64,000 nt of DNA from JBCCGR01 sp039029195 (GCA_039029195.1 JBCCGR010000016.1:21615-85614), one strand, 5' to 3'; counted from the first letter of the stretch, positions 34,376 to 42,768 are shown. Numbers and translations are program-made. Notes: generated by a model from the sequence alone, not told the origin.

Positions 34376-34519
34376 TTTTACGTAAGAGTTTTTCCGGCGC
34401 TTCGGCGCCAGTCATTGCGGTCAGAACCGGACGCTTACAATCTTTGTGAGAATTTTCAAGACGCTTTCCCACAAATGGCTGATTTCAAACGTTTTGAAAC
34501 TTAATACTCTTACGTAAAA
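34376..34519. promoter_or_regulatory. mdh upstream region: 14-bp inverted repeats and an inner palindrome
   Basis: TTTTACGTAAGAGT (34376-34389) and its exact reverse complement ACTCTTACGTAAAA (34506-34519) flank 116 bases. Each contains the 8-bp palindrome TTACGTAA. Between them lies a second perfect palindrome, TTTCAAA-CGT-TTTGAAA (34483-34499). The proximal copy overlaps the mdh ribosome-binding region. The arrangement looks like paired binding sites for one dimeric regulator of the TCA operon; the regulator is unknown. Confidence 0.6.
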
Positions 34520-34613
34520 GTAAGAATTACCGGTGCCTGGTATCCAACTTTCGTCGAACATTGCACCGCAATTGCCGCAGAGGAATAGATGAAACGAGTT
34601 AGCGCCTCAATCC

Positions 34614-35777
34614 TCAGGCGGCTTTGCGCTGCCAGCGATCTGACGTCAGATAATCCTCCGACTGCATTTCAATCAATCTGGAGGCGGTGCGCTGAAACTC
34701 AAAATATTCTGGCCCCTTATTCGATGGGTAAAGCTGGTCGGGTGCAGCAGCAGCCGAGCAAATGAGTTTCACACCATTGTCGTAGAAACTGTCGATCAGA
34801 TGAATGAAGCGTTTGGTTGGATTTCGCCTTTCACGGCCCAGCACCGGAATATTGTCGACGAATACCGTTCCATATCGCTCAGTGATTGCCAGATAGTCAG
34901 TCGCCCCCAAGGGGCTCTCGCACAGTTCGGCAAAAGAAAATCGCGCGATGGTTCCAGCACTCTTCGGAACCTCGATCTCTCGGGATTTTACTTTCAACTG
35001 GGTTCTTACAACATCCGCACCGTCGACCATTTGTTCCCAGATGAGGTCCATTTGAGACGCTGTATCGGCATTGTTCGGGGCGAGATAAATCACCCTTCCG
35101 GCAAGCTTCTCGAGACGATAGTCGGTTGGTGTTGCGAGTTCAAAAATGTCGGCATGCTGCTTTAGCACATCAACGAACTTGAGAAAAAACGAACGGTTCA
35201 ATCCATGGCGATAAAGATTGTCCGGATGAACGTTGGACGTCGCCACCACGCTGACGCCGCGCTCAAACAGGGCTGAAAACAGCCGCGCCAGGATCATCGC
35301 ATCAGCCACATCGGTCACCGCAAATTCATCGAAGCAAAGAAGCTTTGCTTCATCGGACAATTGATCTGCGACCGGTGGAATGGGGTCGTCCTGTGATGCC
35401 TTGCCTGACTTCACCGCCTGCCGATGAGCAAAAATGCGCTCATGTACATCTGCCATAAACGCGTGAAAATGCACCCTTCGCTTCGCCATGTCCGGCAGCG
35501 CATCGAAGAACATATCCATGAGCATGGATTTGCCGCGACCGACACCACCCCAGATGTAAACACCGCGCGGTCCGCTGCGGCTTGGTTTTTTTGAGGAAAA
35601 CAACCAGCCCAGTGCGCTCTTCTTGTGCGCTAGCCTGTGCCGGTCGATATCGCACAACAACTCATCGAGGCGCCGCACCAGAACGTGCTGATTAGATTCG
35701 GGTTGCAACTCACCCGCGTCGACCAGATTGCGATATTTCGCAACCAACACACCATCTGAAAGAGATCGTTCAGACAA
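34614..35777 (-). CDS. zapE: cell division protein ZapE (AFG1-like ATPase)
   Basis: An AAA-type ATPase of the ZapE/AFG1 family, 387 residues. In E. coli ZapE acts at the division ring; mitochondrial AFG1 is its relative. Walker A is GGVGRGKSMLMDMFF, Walker B is LLCFDEFAVTDVADAMIL, and the sensor block VVATSNVHPDNLYRHGLNR follows. The C-terminal IDSFYDNGVKLICSAAA is conserved. The start is probably the TTG at 35777; a GTG ten codons later is an alternative. It commonly lies near mdh-suc in Hyphomicrobiales, as here. Confidence 0.95.
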   Translation of the reverse strand: MSERSLSDGVLVAKYRNLVDAGELQPESNQHVLVRRLDELLCDIDRHRLAHKKSALGWLFSSKKPSRSGPRGVYIWGGVGRGKSMLMDMFFDALPDMAKRRVHFHAFMADVHERIFAHRQAVKSGKASQDDPIPPVADQLSDEAKLLCFDEFAVTDVADAMILARLFSALFERGVSVVATSNVHPDNLYRHGLNRSFFLKFVDVLKQHADIFELATPTDYRLEKLAGRVIYLAPNNADTASQMDLIWEQMVDGADVVRTQLKVKSREIEVPKSAGTIARFSFAELCESPLGATDYLAITERYGTVFVDNIPVLGRERRNPTKRFIHLIDSFYDNGVKLICSAAAAPDQLYPSNKGPEYFEFQRTASRLIEMQSEDYLTSDRWQRKAA

Positions 35778-35815
35778 GGCAATCCATCCGGGATCGACCC
35801 GCTATTGGCCCGAAC

Positions 35816-36409
35816 CTAGCGTGAGAATGAAATGGCGCCGCCACCGGATGTCGATCCGTCATAACGGCTGTCGTTGGACTTGTAGAGCCGGGCGGCCGTG
35901 TTGCCATTTGAGTCCACCAGAACCACCTGCTTGCCCTTCACATCCCAGGCCTGCACATCCGAAATATCGGCGGCACTGCAGCCCCGTGATGCGGCGCGAT
36001 AGCCGCCCTGCCATTTCGTCAATGCAAGGAATATCTGGCAGGCACCGCCACCGGCGCTGACTGTCCAAGCTCCGATCAGCGCATCGCGGCTCACCGGTTT
36101 GCCACCGCCTTCAGGTTCCGCTGCGGCTACCGTTGTGGTGGTTGGCTGCGTGGCGTTCGGATCCGTGGTGGTTGGATTGTTTGGATCGGTTGGATCAATA
36201 TTTGGGTCGGTTTGCGGTTGTGCCGGCTGCAACGGATCACTCGTCACATTGTCAACGGGTGCTGCCGTTAGCGGCGCAGGAGCTGCCGCCGGACGGTTCG
36301 CCGAACGCTGCCACGGCAATGTTCGCGTGCAAGCCGATGCTGCAACGGCAACAGCCAGAAGAACGCATATTGAAGCTGAAGATCTCAAATTCATTGCCGC
36401 ACCAAACAT
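35816..36409 (-). CDS. Omp19-like outer-membrane lipoprotein with AprI/Inh inhibitor domain
   Basis: A 197-residue lipoprotein. A hydrophobic signal ends in the lipobox AVAASAC with Cys27 as lipidation site. A low-complexity Pro/Thr/Asp linker (about 40-100) precedes a C-terminal AprI/Inh-type beta-barrel (GAWTVSAGGGACQIFL...GYRAASRGC...KQVVLVDSNGNTAARLY...RYDGSTSGGGAISFSR). That domain closely resembles Brucella Omp19, a protease inhibitor that protects antigens from host proteases. GGAGG six bases before the ATG at 36409 fixes the start. It lies 38 bases upstream of zapE, same strand. Confidence 0.88.
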   Translation of the reverse strand: MFGAAMNLRSSASICVLLAVAVAASACTRTLPWQRSANRPAAAPAPLTAAPVDNVTSDPLQPAQPQTDPNIDPTDPNNPTTTDPNATQPTTTTVAAAEPEGGGKPVSRDALIGAWTVSAGGGACQIFLALTKWQGGYRAASRGCSAADISDVQAWDVKGKQVVLVDSNGNTAARLYKSNDSRYDGSTSGGGAISFSR

Positions 36410-36544
36410 AGCCGCCTCCGCTTCGACGGTACTCCAGAATTACAAAACCACCGTCCCGATTGGTGAAAATCGCGGCAGCAGGGTCTCGTTAAGGTAGTCC
36501 ATTAAGGTAAATCAAGGCTAAAGAGTGAAGAATTGCAAGTCTGC

Positions 36545-36570
36545 GCTGGCATCAGCGTTAATGCCAACGC
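36545..36570. terminator. hairpin downstream of the acetyltransferase gene
   Basis: GCGCTGGCAT and ATGCCAACGC pair over 10 positions with one mismatch around an 8-base loop, 41 bases past the acetyltransferase stop. There is no T-run on the minus side, so terminator function is only likely. Confidence 0.4.
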
Positions 36571-36610
36571 AAATGAATTGCCTTTCGTCGGACCGCTGAA
36601 ACGGATTTGC

Positions 36611-37177
36611 TTAGCTGCCTGAGCCCTTCAGATTCCCATCATCTGACAGTTCATATTGCTCGCCAGTTCGTGGACATTTGAGGTCTTCTCCAAGAATTTC
36701 TCCTTCCCGAGAGACCCAACCGGCACGACGGGCCGGAACACCAATCATCAACGCAAAATCCGGCACGTCGTGCGTCACCACAGCACCTGCAGCGATCATG
36801 CAGTATTCGCCGAGCGTGTTGCCGCACACGATGGTGGCATTGGCACCGATCGTGGCACCCCGTTTTACCAGCGTCGGCTTGTACTCTTCTTTCCGCTCCA
36901 CTTCGGCACGTGGATTGATGACATTCGTGAAGACACAGGACGGACCGCAAAACACGCCCCGCTCCAGATTGACGCCCTTGTAGAGCGAAACATTGTTCTG
37001 GATTTTGCAATTGTCACCGATGGTGACATCCGGCCCCGCCATCACATTTTGTCCGAGTGAACAGTTTTTGCCCACCTTGGTGCGCGACAGAACATGCACA
37101 AAGTGCCAGACCTTGGTGCCCTCGCCGATTTCCGCACCATCATCCACATAGGCGCTTTCATGAACAAATGTCGTCAT
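36611..37177 (-). CDS. left-handed beta-helix sugar N-acetyltransferase (WbpD/WlbB-like)
   Basis: A 188-residue hexapeptide-repeat acyltransferase. The N-terminal VHESAYVDDGAEIGEGTKVWHFVHV and the block GQNVMAGPDVTIGDNCKIQNNVSLYKGV, followed by FCGPSCVFTNVINPRAEVERK, match WbpD/WlbB, which acetylate the 3-amino group of UDP-2-acetamido-3-amino-glucuronate for surface polysaccharides. GGGG sits six bases before the second of two adjacent ATGs (37177). It is divergent from a glycosyltransferase gene, so a small glycan function is likely, but the aminotransferase and dehydrogenase partners are not adjacent. Confidence 0.88.
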   Translation of the reverse strand: MTTFVHESAYVDDGAEIGEGTKVWHFVHVLSRTKVGKNCSLGQNVMAGPDVTIGDNCKIQNNVSLYKGVNLERGVFCGPSCVFTNVINPRAEVERKEEYKPTLVKRGATIGANATIVCGNTLGEYCMIAAGAVVTHDVPDFALMIGVPARRAGWVSREGEILGEDLKCPRTGEQYELSDDGNLKGSGS

Positions 37178-37357
37178 CATCTTCCCCGATTGTAAGCTCG
37201 AAACCGGCGCCGCAATCCCGCTACCGGAGTTTGAAGCGGCATAGACTTGTTTTCGTTTGTTGCCAATTGGCAAAATTCTGACGCGAAGTCTTGCTATGGA
37301 ATTTCCCGCCCGCTGCGGTACAAGTCGCACAATTGATCACGCCAACGGCATGCTGAC

Positions 37358-38467
37358 TTGACCACCAAAACGCCAACGATTTGTCACGTCACAACCGCGC
37401 ACCCTGCGGATGATGTCAGGATATTCATGCGCGAATGCCTGAGTTTGAGCCAGCGAGGGTTTGATGTGTCACTCGCTGCCTGCGGTGACCTGACGGCGGT
37501 GAACAGCACCAACGTCACAGCAATCTCAATTCCGTCTGTGACCGGACGCTTCAAACGATTGCTGACCGCCTCCTGGCGGGCGGTTCGAAGCCTGCGAAAA
37601 TTCGACCACGACATATTGCATCTGCATGATCCTGAACTCATCCCGGCAGGTTTGTGGTGGCGCTTTCGAGGACGCCATGTCGTCTATGATGCCCACGAGG
37701 ATTTGCCTCGCCAGATCCTGGACAAAGCCTATCTGCCGCGCTGGTCACGAACACTCATATCGATCGTTGTTGATTCCGGCTTGAGGCTGGCTTTCCCCCG
37801 TCTCAGCGGTCTGGTGACCGCCACGGAACCGATCGCGGAACGCGTGAAAAACAAACGCGTTCAAATTGTTTGCAATTTCCCGGATACCGCAACCGATCTG
37901 GCAGGTGTTTCTTCAAACGGCATTGGCACAGTCTATATTGGCGGGCTCGCTGATGCTCGCGGCCTGTTCGACATGCTGGGCGCCGCGCAGATCATTATGG
38001 AACGCTCCGGCACGAAAATTGATCTGCTGGGCGGTTTTGATGGCGAAGCAACCAAACGCGAGGCACAGGGCCACAATGGCTGGCCAGCTATCGTTGCCCA
38101 TGGGCATGTCGGGCGCGAAGAAGTGGTCACCGCGCTCAATCGCTGCAACATCGGGCTGCTTCCTTTAAAGCCGACACCTGCCTATGTGGACGCTTTGCCG
38201 GTCAAACTGTTTGAATATATGGCGGCAGGCCTCGCCGTGATTGCTGCCGAAGGACATGAATGGTCCCGCATCATCGAAGAGCATCGCTGCGGTGTGTTTT
38301 ATCCATCGGGCGATGCCGAAGCGCTCGCCAACGCCATTCTCAACCTACAGGAAAACCCGGAAGAAACCCGGGCCATGGGTAACCGAGGCCGCGCTGCGAT
38401 TGATGCTCATTTCAACTGGCAGAAAGAAGCCGACGGCCTTGCGGATTTCTATCGCTCAATTCTTTAG
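37358..38467 (+). CDS. group 4-type glycosyltransferase
   Basis: A 369-residue GT-B fold enzyme. The N-terminal domain starts ICHVTTAHPADDVRIFMREC, typical of bacterial surface-glycan transferases. HDILHLHDPELIPAGL and the C-terminal donor-binding stretch LPVKLFEYMAAGLAVIAA with a downstream acidic WSRIIEEHRCG place it in the GT4-like clade. The sugar donor and acceptor are unknown. The start is a TTG at 37358. It is divergent from the sugar acetyltransferase and convergent (7-base gap) with the HD-domain gene. Confidence 0.9.
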   Translation: MTTKTPTICHVTTAHPADDVRIFMRECLSLSQRGFDVSLAACGDLTAVNSTNVTAISIPSVTGRFKRLLTASWRAVRSLRKFDHDILHLHDPELIPAGLWWRFRGRHVVYDAHEDLPRQILDKAYLPRWSRTLISIVVDSGLRLAFPRLSGLVTATEPIAERVKNKRVQIVCNFPDTATDLAGVSSNGIGTVYIGGLADARGLFDMLGAAQIIMERSGTKIDLLGGFDGEATKREAQGHNGWPAIVAHGHVGREEVVTALNRCNIGLLPLKPTPAYVDALPVKLFEYMAAGLAVIAAEGHEWSRIIEEHRCGVFYPSGDAEALANAILNLQENPEETRAMGNRGRAAIDAHFNWQKEADGLADFYRSIL

Positions 38468-38474
38468 TCGGTGA

Positions 38475-39083
38475 TCAGGCTGCCCGGGGCAGACCGGAAT
38501 ACTCCCCCGGTCTCATATGCGCCACGTCATGCGGATTGCGGGCAAAGACTTCGCGAACCATCGGCGCGAAAAAGTCCAGATCCTTTTGCTGATAGTTAGG
38601 ATCAAACGACGACTGATCCCAACGTTCACAAAATTCCACGCAGGTCTGATAGCCGGGATGGTCTTTGAATTTTTCGCGTTGGTTGGGATCGCCTCCGTAG
38701 TGGTGCATGTAATAGACCATCTGGAAGGTGCCGTGCTGCTCTACGACCCAGGTGCACTCTTCCCGCACGTACGGCCTCAGCACTTCTGCGGCAAACTTGT
38801 CGTGATTGGTAGGCGCAAGCCCGTCGCCAATGTCATGCAGCAGCGTTGAAACCACCCAATCAATGTCCGCACCATCATTATAGGCGCGGGTTGCCGACTG
38901 AAGCGCGTGATCAAGGCGGGTTATCTTGTAGCCCGACAAAGATTCATCACCCTGACGCTTCAATTCGCTCAGGAGCCGCTCTGCCGTCCCGCTGACATAG
39001 TCATGCTCAAGATCCTGGAGCAAAACATAATCGTCTTTCGTTCCATCCTTCATCTGGGAGAAGGAAACGGTTTTTTCGGTCAT
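38475..39083 (-). CDS. HD-domain protein, candidate diiron oxygenase (PhnZ/MIOX-like)
   Basis: A 202-residue single HD-domain protein. Ligands are His59 (LDHALQSA), His83-Asp84 (LLHDIGD), His94 (NHDKFAAE), His117 (VEQHGTF) and Asp156 (CERWDQSSFD). This spacing and the two extra histidines match the HD-type diiron oxygenases (PhnZ, TmpB, myo-inositol oxygenase) rather than nucleotide phosphohydrolases. The true substrate is unknown; a phosphohydrolase role remains possible. It is alone on its strand, with no phosphonate genes beside it. Confidence 0.8.
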   Translation of the reverse strand: MTEKTVSFSQMKDGTKDDYVLLQDLEHDYVSGTAERLLSELKRQGDESLSGYKITRLDHALQSATRAYNDGADIDWVVSTLLHDIGDGLAPTNHDKFAAEVLRPYVREECTWVVEQHGTFQMVYYMHHYGGDPNQREKFKDHPGYQTCVEFCERWDQSSFDPNYQQKDLDFFAPMVREVFARNPHDVAHMRPGEYSGLPRAA

Positions 39084-39238
39084 GGTCGCACCCCCGGCCT
39101 GGACTGGTTCGTGGCCACGATAACGGCGCGCAAATTCAGTGCAAGCCGGAGCGGCGACATCACCCGCCGTTTCCTTGAAGGAGCAACAAAAAATGGCCCT
39201 CGCGGACCCGGTTTTGAGCTGATCAGGTCGATTGAAGT

Positions 39239-39850
39239 TTACGACCCGTGTTTGATGCCCGAATGGGCTTCATCGCCCCAAAGCGCACGCACCCGACTGT
39301 CCCGCCCACATGCGCGCCGGTAGTAGGTGTAGCGAACCGGGCTCTTCTTGTAGAAATCCTGATGATAGTCCTCTGCCGGATAAAACGTGACGGCAACTTC
39401 GATTGGCGTCACAATTGAGGCAGGCAGCTTCTTTGATTCCACTATCGCCTTTTTGGAATCCTGTGCTGCCTTCCACTGATCTTCACCCGCAGTATAAATG
39501 GCGGTGGTGTACGAGTGGCCGCGATCACAGAACTGGCCGCCATCGTCAGTCGGATCGACGCTGCGCCAAAAGATATGCAGCAATTGTTCATAGCTGATCA
39601 GATTTGAATCGTAAGTAATCTGAACAACTTCGCGATGCCCGTGCTGAACGTGGTTTTTGTAGGTTGGATTGGTTGTGGTTCCACCAGTGTAGCCCGACAC
39701 CACATCTTTGACGCCGGCAACATGTTCAAAGTCTTTTTCGATACACCAGAAGCAACCACCGGCAAATATGGCTGTCTTGTCAGCAGCATATGCATTGACG
39801 CCAACTGTCGCCAGTGCGCCAGACAACATGAGTGTTTTCCAAAGACCCAT
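39239..39850 (-). CDS. msrA: peptide-methionine sulfoxide reductase MsrA (periplasmic)
   Basis: A second MsrA, about 203 residues, with an N-terminal signal peptide (GLWKTLMLSGALATVGVNAYA). The active site is GGCFWC with catalytic Cys33 and an adjacent Cys36. Conserved blocks are GYTGGTTTNPTY, HREVVQITYD and FWRSVDPTDDGGQFCDRGHSYTTAIY, and the C-terminus has AEDYHQDFYKKSPVRYTYYRRACG. It should repair oxidised periplasmic proteins, while the copy at 1.1 kb serves the cytosol. Three in-frame ATGs exist (39871, 39862, 39850); the last has GGGAA at a good distance and gives a normal signal peptide. Confidence 0.94.
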   Translation of the reverse strand: MGLWKTLMLSGALATVGVNAYAADKTAIFAGGCFWCIEKDFEHVAGVKDVVSGYTGGTTTNPTYKNHVQHGHREVVQITYDSNLISYEQLLHIFWRSVDPTDDGGQFCDRGHSYTTAIYTAGEDQWKAAQDSKKAIVESKKLPASIVTPIEVAVTFYPAEDYHQDFYKKSPVRYTYYRRACGRDSRVRALWGDEAHSGIKHGS

Positions 39851-40080
39851 CAATTTTCCCATCAGTTTCATTCGATCAAGAGTGCCCGCACCAGCAGCTT
39901 TAACCTTCAGCGAGGTGCGATGACAAATTGCGTGAATTGCCTAAACAATCAATTCAAGGCGGCACACACTTGTGTGAGTGGCGTTCACAATAACTGCCTG
40001 TTCATTGACCGTTCAGGTTCGAAAACCGACATTGGCCATGTGGCGGGGCCTTATGCCACTCTCACGGATGGAGAAATCAC

Positions 40081-40575
40081 ATGAAATTACTTGCACTCGC
40101 GATCGCGGTGGGCGGCGCGTTGTTGGCAGGCAATGCACAAGCAGCACCTGTTGGAACCGTAAGCAAAATGAACCTGCAGAATGCCATTGTCGTCGGCCCG
40201 CAGACCGGCGAAGCGGGTGCCTCGCAGGTTCACTACCGCAGGCACTATCATCGCCATCATCGCCATTTCCGCGGCCACAGACGACACTTTCGCCGGGGTC
40301 TTGGCCACGGCCGTTACTTCCACGGCCATCGCTATCCACGTCATGGCTTCCGCCACCGCGGTGTTCGACAAAACCATTTCTATCGTGGACATGGACACGG
40401 TGGACATCGTGTTTATAGGGGCCACGGCGGCATTCGCCAGCACGCACCCCGACAACGCGTCTATCGGAACCATGGCCATCGCAATCATGGCTACCGCAAT
40501 CACGGATTGCGCATTGACCGCCACCATGGAGGTGGAGGCTACCGCTACCCGAACTTTTACGGTGACATGCGATAG
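40081..40575 (+). CDS. secreted histidine/arginine/glycine-rich protein
   Basis: A 164-residue protein with a clean signal peptide (MKLLALAIAVGGALLAGNAQA). From about residue 50 onwards it is built almost wholly from His, Arg, Gly and Tyr, with about 25 histidines in 115 residues by my count and short tandem repeats (YRNHG, HRNHG, YRNHG). Such tails can bind Ni, Zn or Cu, or simply interact with anionic surfaces. No homologue or catalytic motif is recognised. It is monocistronic with a strong hairpin after the stop and a CACAC-TT-GTGTG palindrome (39965-39976) upstream. Confidence 0.8.
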   Translation: MKLLALAIAVGGALLAGNAQAAPVGTVSKMNLQNAIVVGPQTGEAGASQVHYRRHYHRHHRHFRGHRRHFRRGLGHGRYFHGHRYPRHGFRHRGVRQNHFYRGHGHGGHRVYRGHGGIRQHAPRQRVYRNHGHRNHGYRNHGLRIDRHHGGGGYRYPNFYGDMR

Positions 40576-40590
40576 TTTATGCAGAACACA

Positions 40591-40619
40591 AGGCTTGGCC
40601 AAAGTAAGAGGCCAAGCCT
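40591..40619. terminator. perfect 10-bp hairpin, bidirectional terminator
   Basis: AGGCTTGGCC and GGCCAAGCCT pair perfectly around a 9-base loop, 15 bases after the His-rich gene and 48 bases after the convergent RidA gene. There is no long T-run, so it may rely on rho or act as a processing end. Confidence 0.65.
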
Positions 40620-40667
40620 GACTTCATTGAACGTTGCTAATTGAAGACCGGGACCACAGTTTCAAAC

Positions 40668-41072
40668 TCAGGCGTCAGCCTTCCAGGCGGTCACTTCGAT
40701 TTCCACCTTCATCGTCGGCTCGACAAGGCCGGCAATGATCATCGTTGCAGCCGGGCGAACATCCCGGAAATAACTGCCGACAACGTCGAAAACGTCGCTC
40801 TTCAGGGAAATATCCGTGATGATGTAATTCGCCCGCACAATATCGGATAGCGAAAACCCTTCGGCCTCCAACACACTTTTGATGGTTTCAATCGTGTTGC
40901 GGGTCTGCTGCCGGACATCCTCCGGCATCTCCATCGTTGTGTAGTCGTAACCTGTTGTCCCGGCAACAAAACACCAGCGACCGCCCGGCACGGTCTGCAC
41001 CACGGCGCGCGAGTAGCCAGCCTGTTTCTCAAACGGAGAGCCGCTTGAAATCAGTTTTCGGTCTTCAGTCAT
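40668..41072 (-). CDS. RidA/YjgF family protein
   Basis: A 134-residue RidA-family protein. Members hydrolyse reactive enamine/imine intermediates of amino-acid metabolism. The conserved blocks are SRAVVQTVPGGRWCFVAGTTG near the N-terminus, QQTRNTIETIKSVLEAEGFSLSDIVRANYIITD in the middle and RPAATMIIAGLVEPTMKVEIEVTAW at the end. The catalytic Arg of the RidA subfamily corresponds to RPAATMI. It starts 12 bases after leuD and is probably cotranscribed with it, which fits a clean-up role near branched-chain amino-acid synthesis. Confidence 0.92.
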   Translation of the reverse strand: MTEDRKLISSGSPFEKQAGYSRAVVQTVPGGRWCFVAGTTGYDYTTMEMPEDVRQQTRNTIETIKSVLEAEGFSLSDIVRANYIITDISLKSDVFDVVGSYFRDVRPAATMIIAGLVEPTMKVEIEVTAWKADA

Positions 41073-41084
41073 GGATATCACCCG

Positions 41085-41690
41085 CTAGACCCACGGGCGG
41101 CTTTCGCTCATCTTTGTTTCAAAACTGTCAATCGCCGTGGCCTTTTCCATTGTGAGACCGATATCGTCGAGACCATTCAGCAGGCAGTGCTTTTTGAATG
41201 CATCAATCTCGAAGGAAATCGTGCCACCGTCAGGCCCCTTGATCTCCTGTGCTTCCAGATCAACCGTCAACGTGGCGTTGGAGCCACGTTCCGCATCGTC
41301 CATCAGTTTCGACAGTTCTTCCTGAGAGACCTTGATGGGCAGTATCCCGTTTTTGAAACAGTTGTTGTAGAAAATATCGGCAAAGCTTGTTGAGATCACA
41401 CAACGAATGCCGAAATCCAGCAGCGCCCACGGCGCATGTTCGCGCGACGAACCACAGCCAAAATTATCGCCAGCCACCAGAATTTCCGCATTGCGATAGG
41501 CCGCTTTATTGAGCACGAAATCCGGGTTTTCGCTGCCGTCTTCGTTGAGCTTCATCTCTGCAAACAGGCCAGCAGAAAGACCCGTCCGCTTGATGGTCTT
41601 CAGATAGTCCTTCGGGATAATCATGTCCGTGTCCACATTGACAATCGGCATAGGGGCGGCAACGCCCGTGAGTGTTACGAATTTTTCCAT
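41085..41690 (-). CDS. leuD: 3-isopropylmalate dehydratase small subunit
   Basis: The small subunit of isopropylmalate isomerase (leucine synthesis), 201 residues. It begins MEKFVTLTGVAAPMPIVNVDTDMIIPKDYLK, with the substrate-binding loop FGCGSSREHAPWALLDFGIR and the block FADIFYNNCFKNGILPI. Its large subunit LeuC is not in the window, a common separation in alphaproteobacteria. AGGATAATGCA precedes the ATG. RidA follows. Confidence 0.98.
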   Translation of the reverse strand: MEKFVTLTGVAAPMPIVNVDTDMIIPKDYLKTIKRTGLSAGLFAEMKLNEDGSENPDFVLNKAAYRNAEILVAGDNFGCGSSREHAPWALLDFGIRCVISTSFADIFYNNCFKNGILPIKVSQEELSKLMDDAERGSNATLTVDLEAQEIKGPDGGTISFEIDAFKKHCLLNGLDDIGLTMEKATAIDSFETKMSESRPWV

Positions 41691-41859
41691 TGCATTATCC
41701 TTCGACCGCAAAACGACGGTTTGCGCGGTTTACACCACGTGTTTGAAGGCGTCGAGAGCACCCGAGGAAATCAACCTGTGACGAATTCACTTTCGTCCAA
41801 ATTTCCGCCGTGTCAAAAGGCTGATTACGCTCCTTTTTGAGACCATTCGAGGATTGGGT

Positions 41860-42459
41860 ATGTTGAGAATTTTGTTTGTCGTTCTGATCGCCAGCGCCAC
41901 CACATTCTTTGCCTCCGCAGCCGGGCATGCCGCAGACAGCCTTTATTCTAAGCTCGACTTTGACAAGCATTGCACCTTTGAAAAGCCGGCAAGCGAAGAG
42001 GAAGAAGGAATGGGCGCGTCCGGTGTATGCCGCATTCCTGACTTCCCGGAAATTCACTTCGCAGAAGGGGATCTGCGCCATTCTGCGGGCTTTGGTGCGC
42101 CTAAGCAATTTGAAAGCTTCGCCCAGTTCAATAGCATGAACAACACAATCGAATGGCGTTTTGGATCAGACGGCGTGGCCTATGCCGCGATCGTGCGCTT
42201 CTTCATTGAAAACATAAACCCGGCCACCGGTGCGGTGGATCCAAAACGCAAAGGGCAGGTTCTGGTCATTCACCGGGTGGCAAGTGGGGGAGACAAAAAT
42301 ACCTGCGTTGTGGGCATGGTGGATGCCCGCGCCAACGAAAATGCCAATCAGTTGGCCCGCGATGTCGCAGACGGCGATGCAGCCATCTTTCAATGCGGCG
42401 TAGACAAGGCAAAATACCATGGCAGGGTTGGCAAATTTGCTGGTACGCCATCGTTCTAG
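41860..42459 (+). CDS. secreted protein of unknown function
   Basis: A 199-residue protein with a signal peptide (to about residue 25, AAGHAA) and four cysteines in pairs (KHCTFEK/GVCRIP and NTCVVG/FQCGVD) that suggest two disulfides. The central part has a WRFGSDGVAYAAIVRFFIEN strand-rich block. Such proteins are common rhizobial hypotheticals. GAGGATTGG precedes ATG 41860 better than the upstream TTG. It is followed by bolA 20 bases later on the same strand. Confidence 0.8.
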   Translation: MLRILFVVLIASATTFFASAAGHAADSLYSKLDFDKHCTFEKPASEEEEGMGASGVCRIPDFPEIHFAEGDLRHSAGFGAPKQFESFAQFNSMNNTIEWRFGSDGVAYAAIVRFFIENINPATGAVDPKRKGQVLVIHRVASGGDKNTCVVGMVDARANENANQLARDVADGDAAIFQCGVDKAKYHGRVGKFAGTPSF

Positions 42460-42479
42460 AAATACCGAGGCCTATCCCA

Positions 42480-42761
42480 ATGTCCGTAATTGAATCCATC
42501 ACCGACAAGCTGCAGGCGGAGTTTTCACCGACACATCTTGAGGTGATCAATGAAAGCCACCTGCATGCCGGTCATCAGCCCGGCTTTGACGGCGCGGGTG
42601 AATCTCATATTCGTATTCGCATTGTCGCCAGCGCTTTTGACGGAATGAACCGCGTGGCGCGCCACCGCACCATCAATGCGCTGGTTCAGGACGAAATCGA
42701 TCGTGGCCTGCACGCCGTCGCGATCGATGCAAAATCTCCAACCGAAATCGCAAATCAGTGA
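42480..42761 (+). CDS. bolA: BolA family protein
   Basis: A 93-residue BolA-like protein. Conserved elements are the N-terminal helix VIESITDKLQAEFSPTHLEVINESHLHAGH and the RHRTINALVQDEIDRGLHAVAIDAKSP segment. BolA proteins pair with monothiol glutaredoxins in iron-sulfur handling, and some bind DNA. The upstream open frame is shadow. It lies 7 bases before the SnoaL-like gene and 20 after the secreted protein, in one operon. Confidence 0.93.
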   Translation: MSVIESITDKLQAEFSPTHLEVINESHLHAGHQPGFDGAGESHIRIRIVASAFDGMNRVARHRTINALVQDEIDRGLHAVAIDAKSPTEIANQ

Positions 42762-42768
42762 GTTGAGC

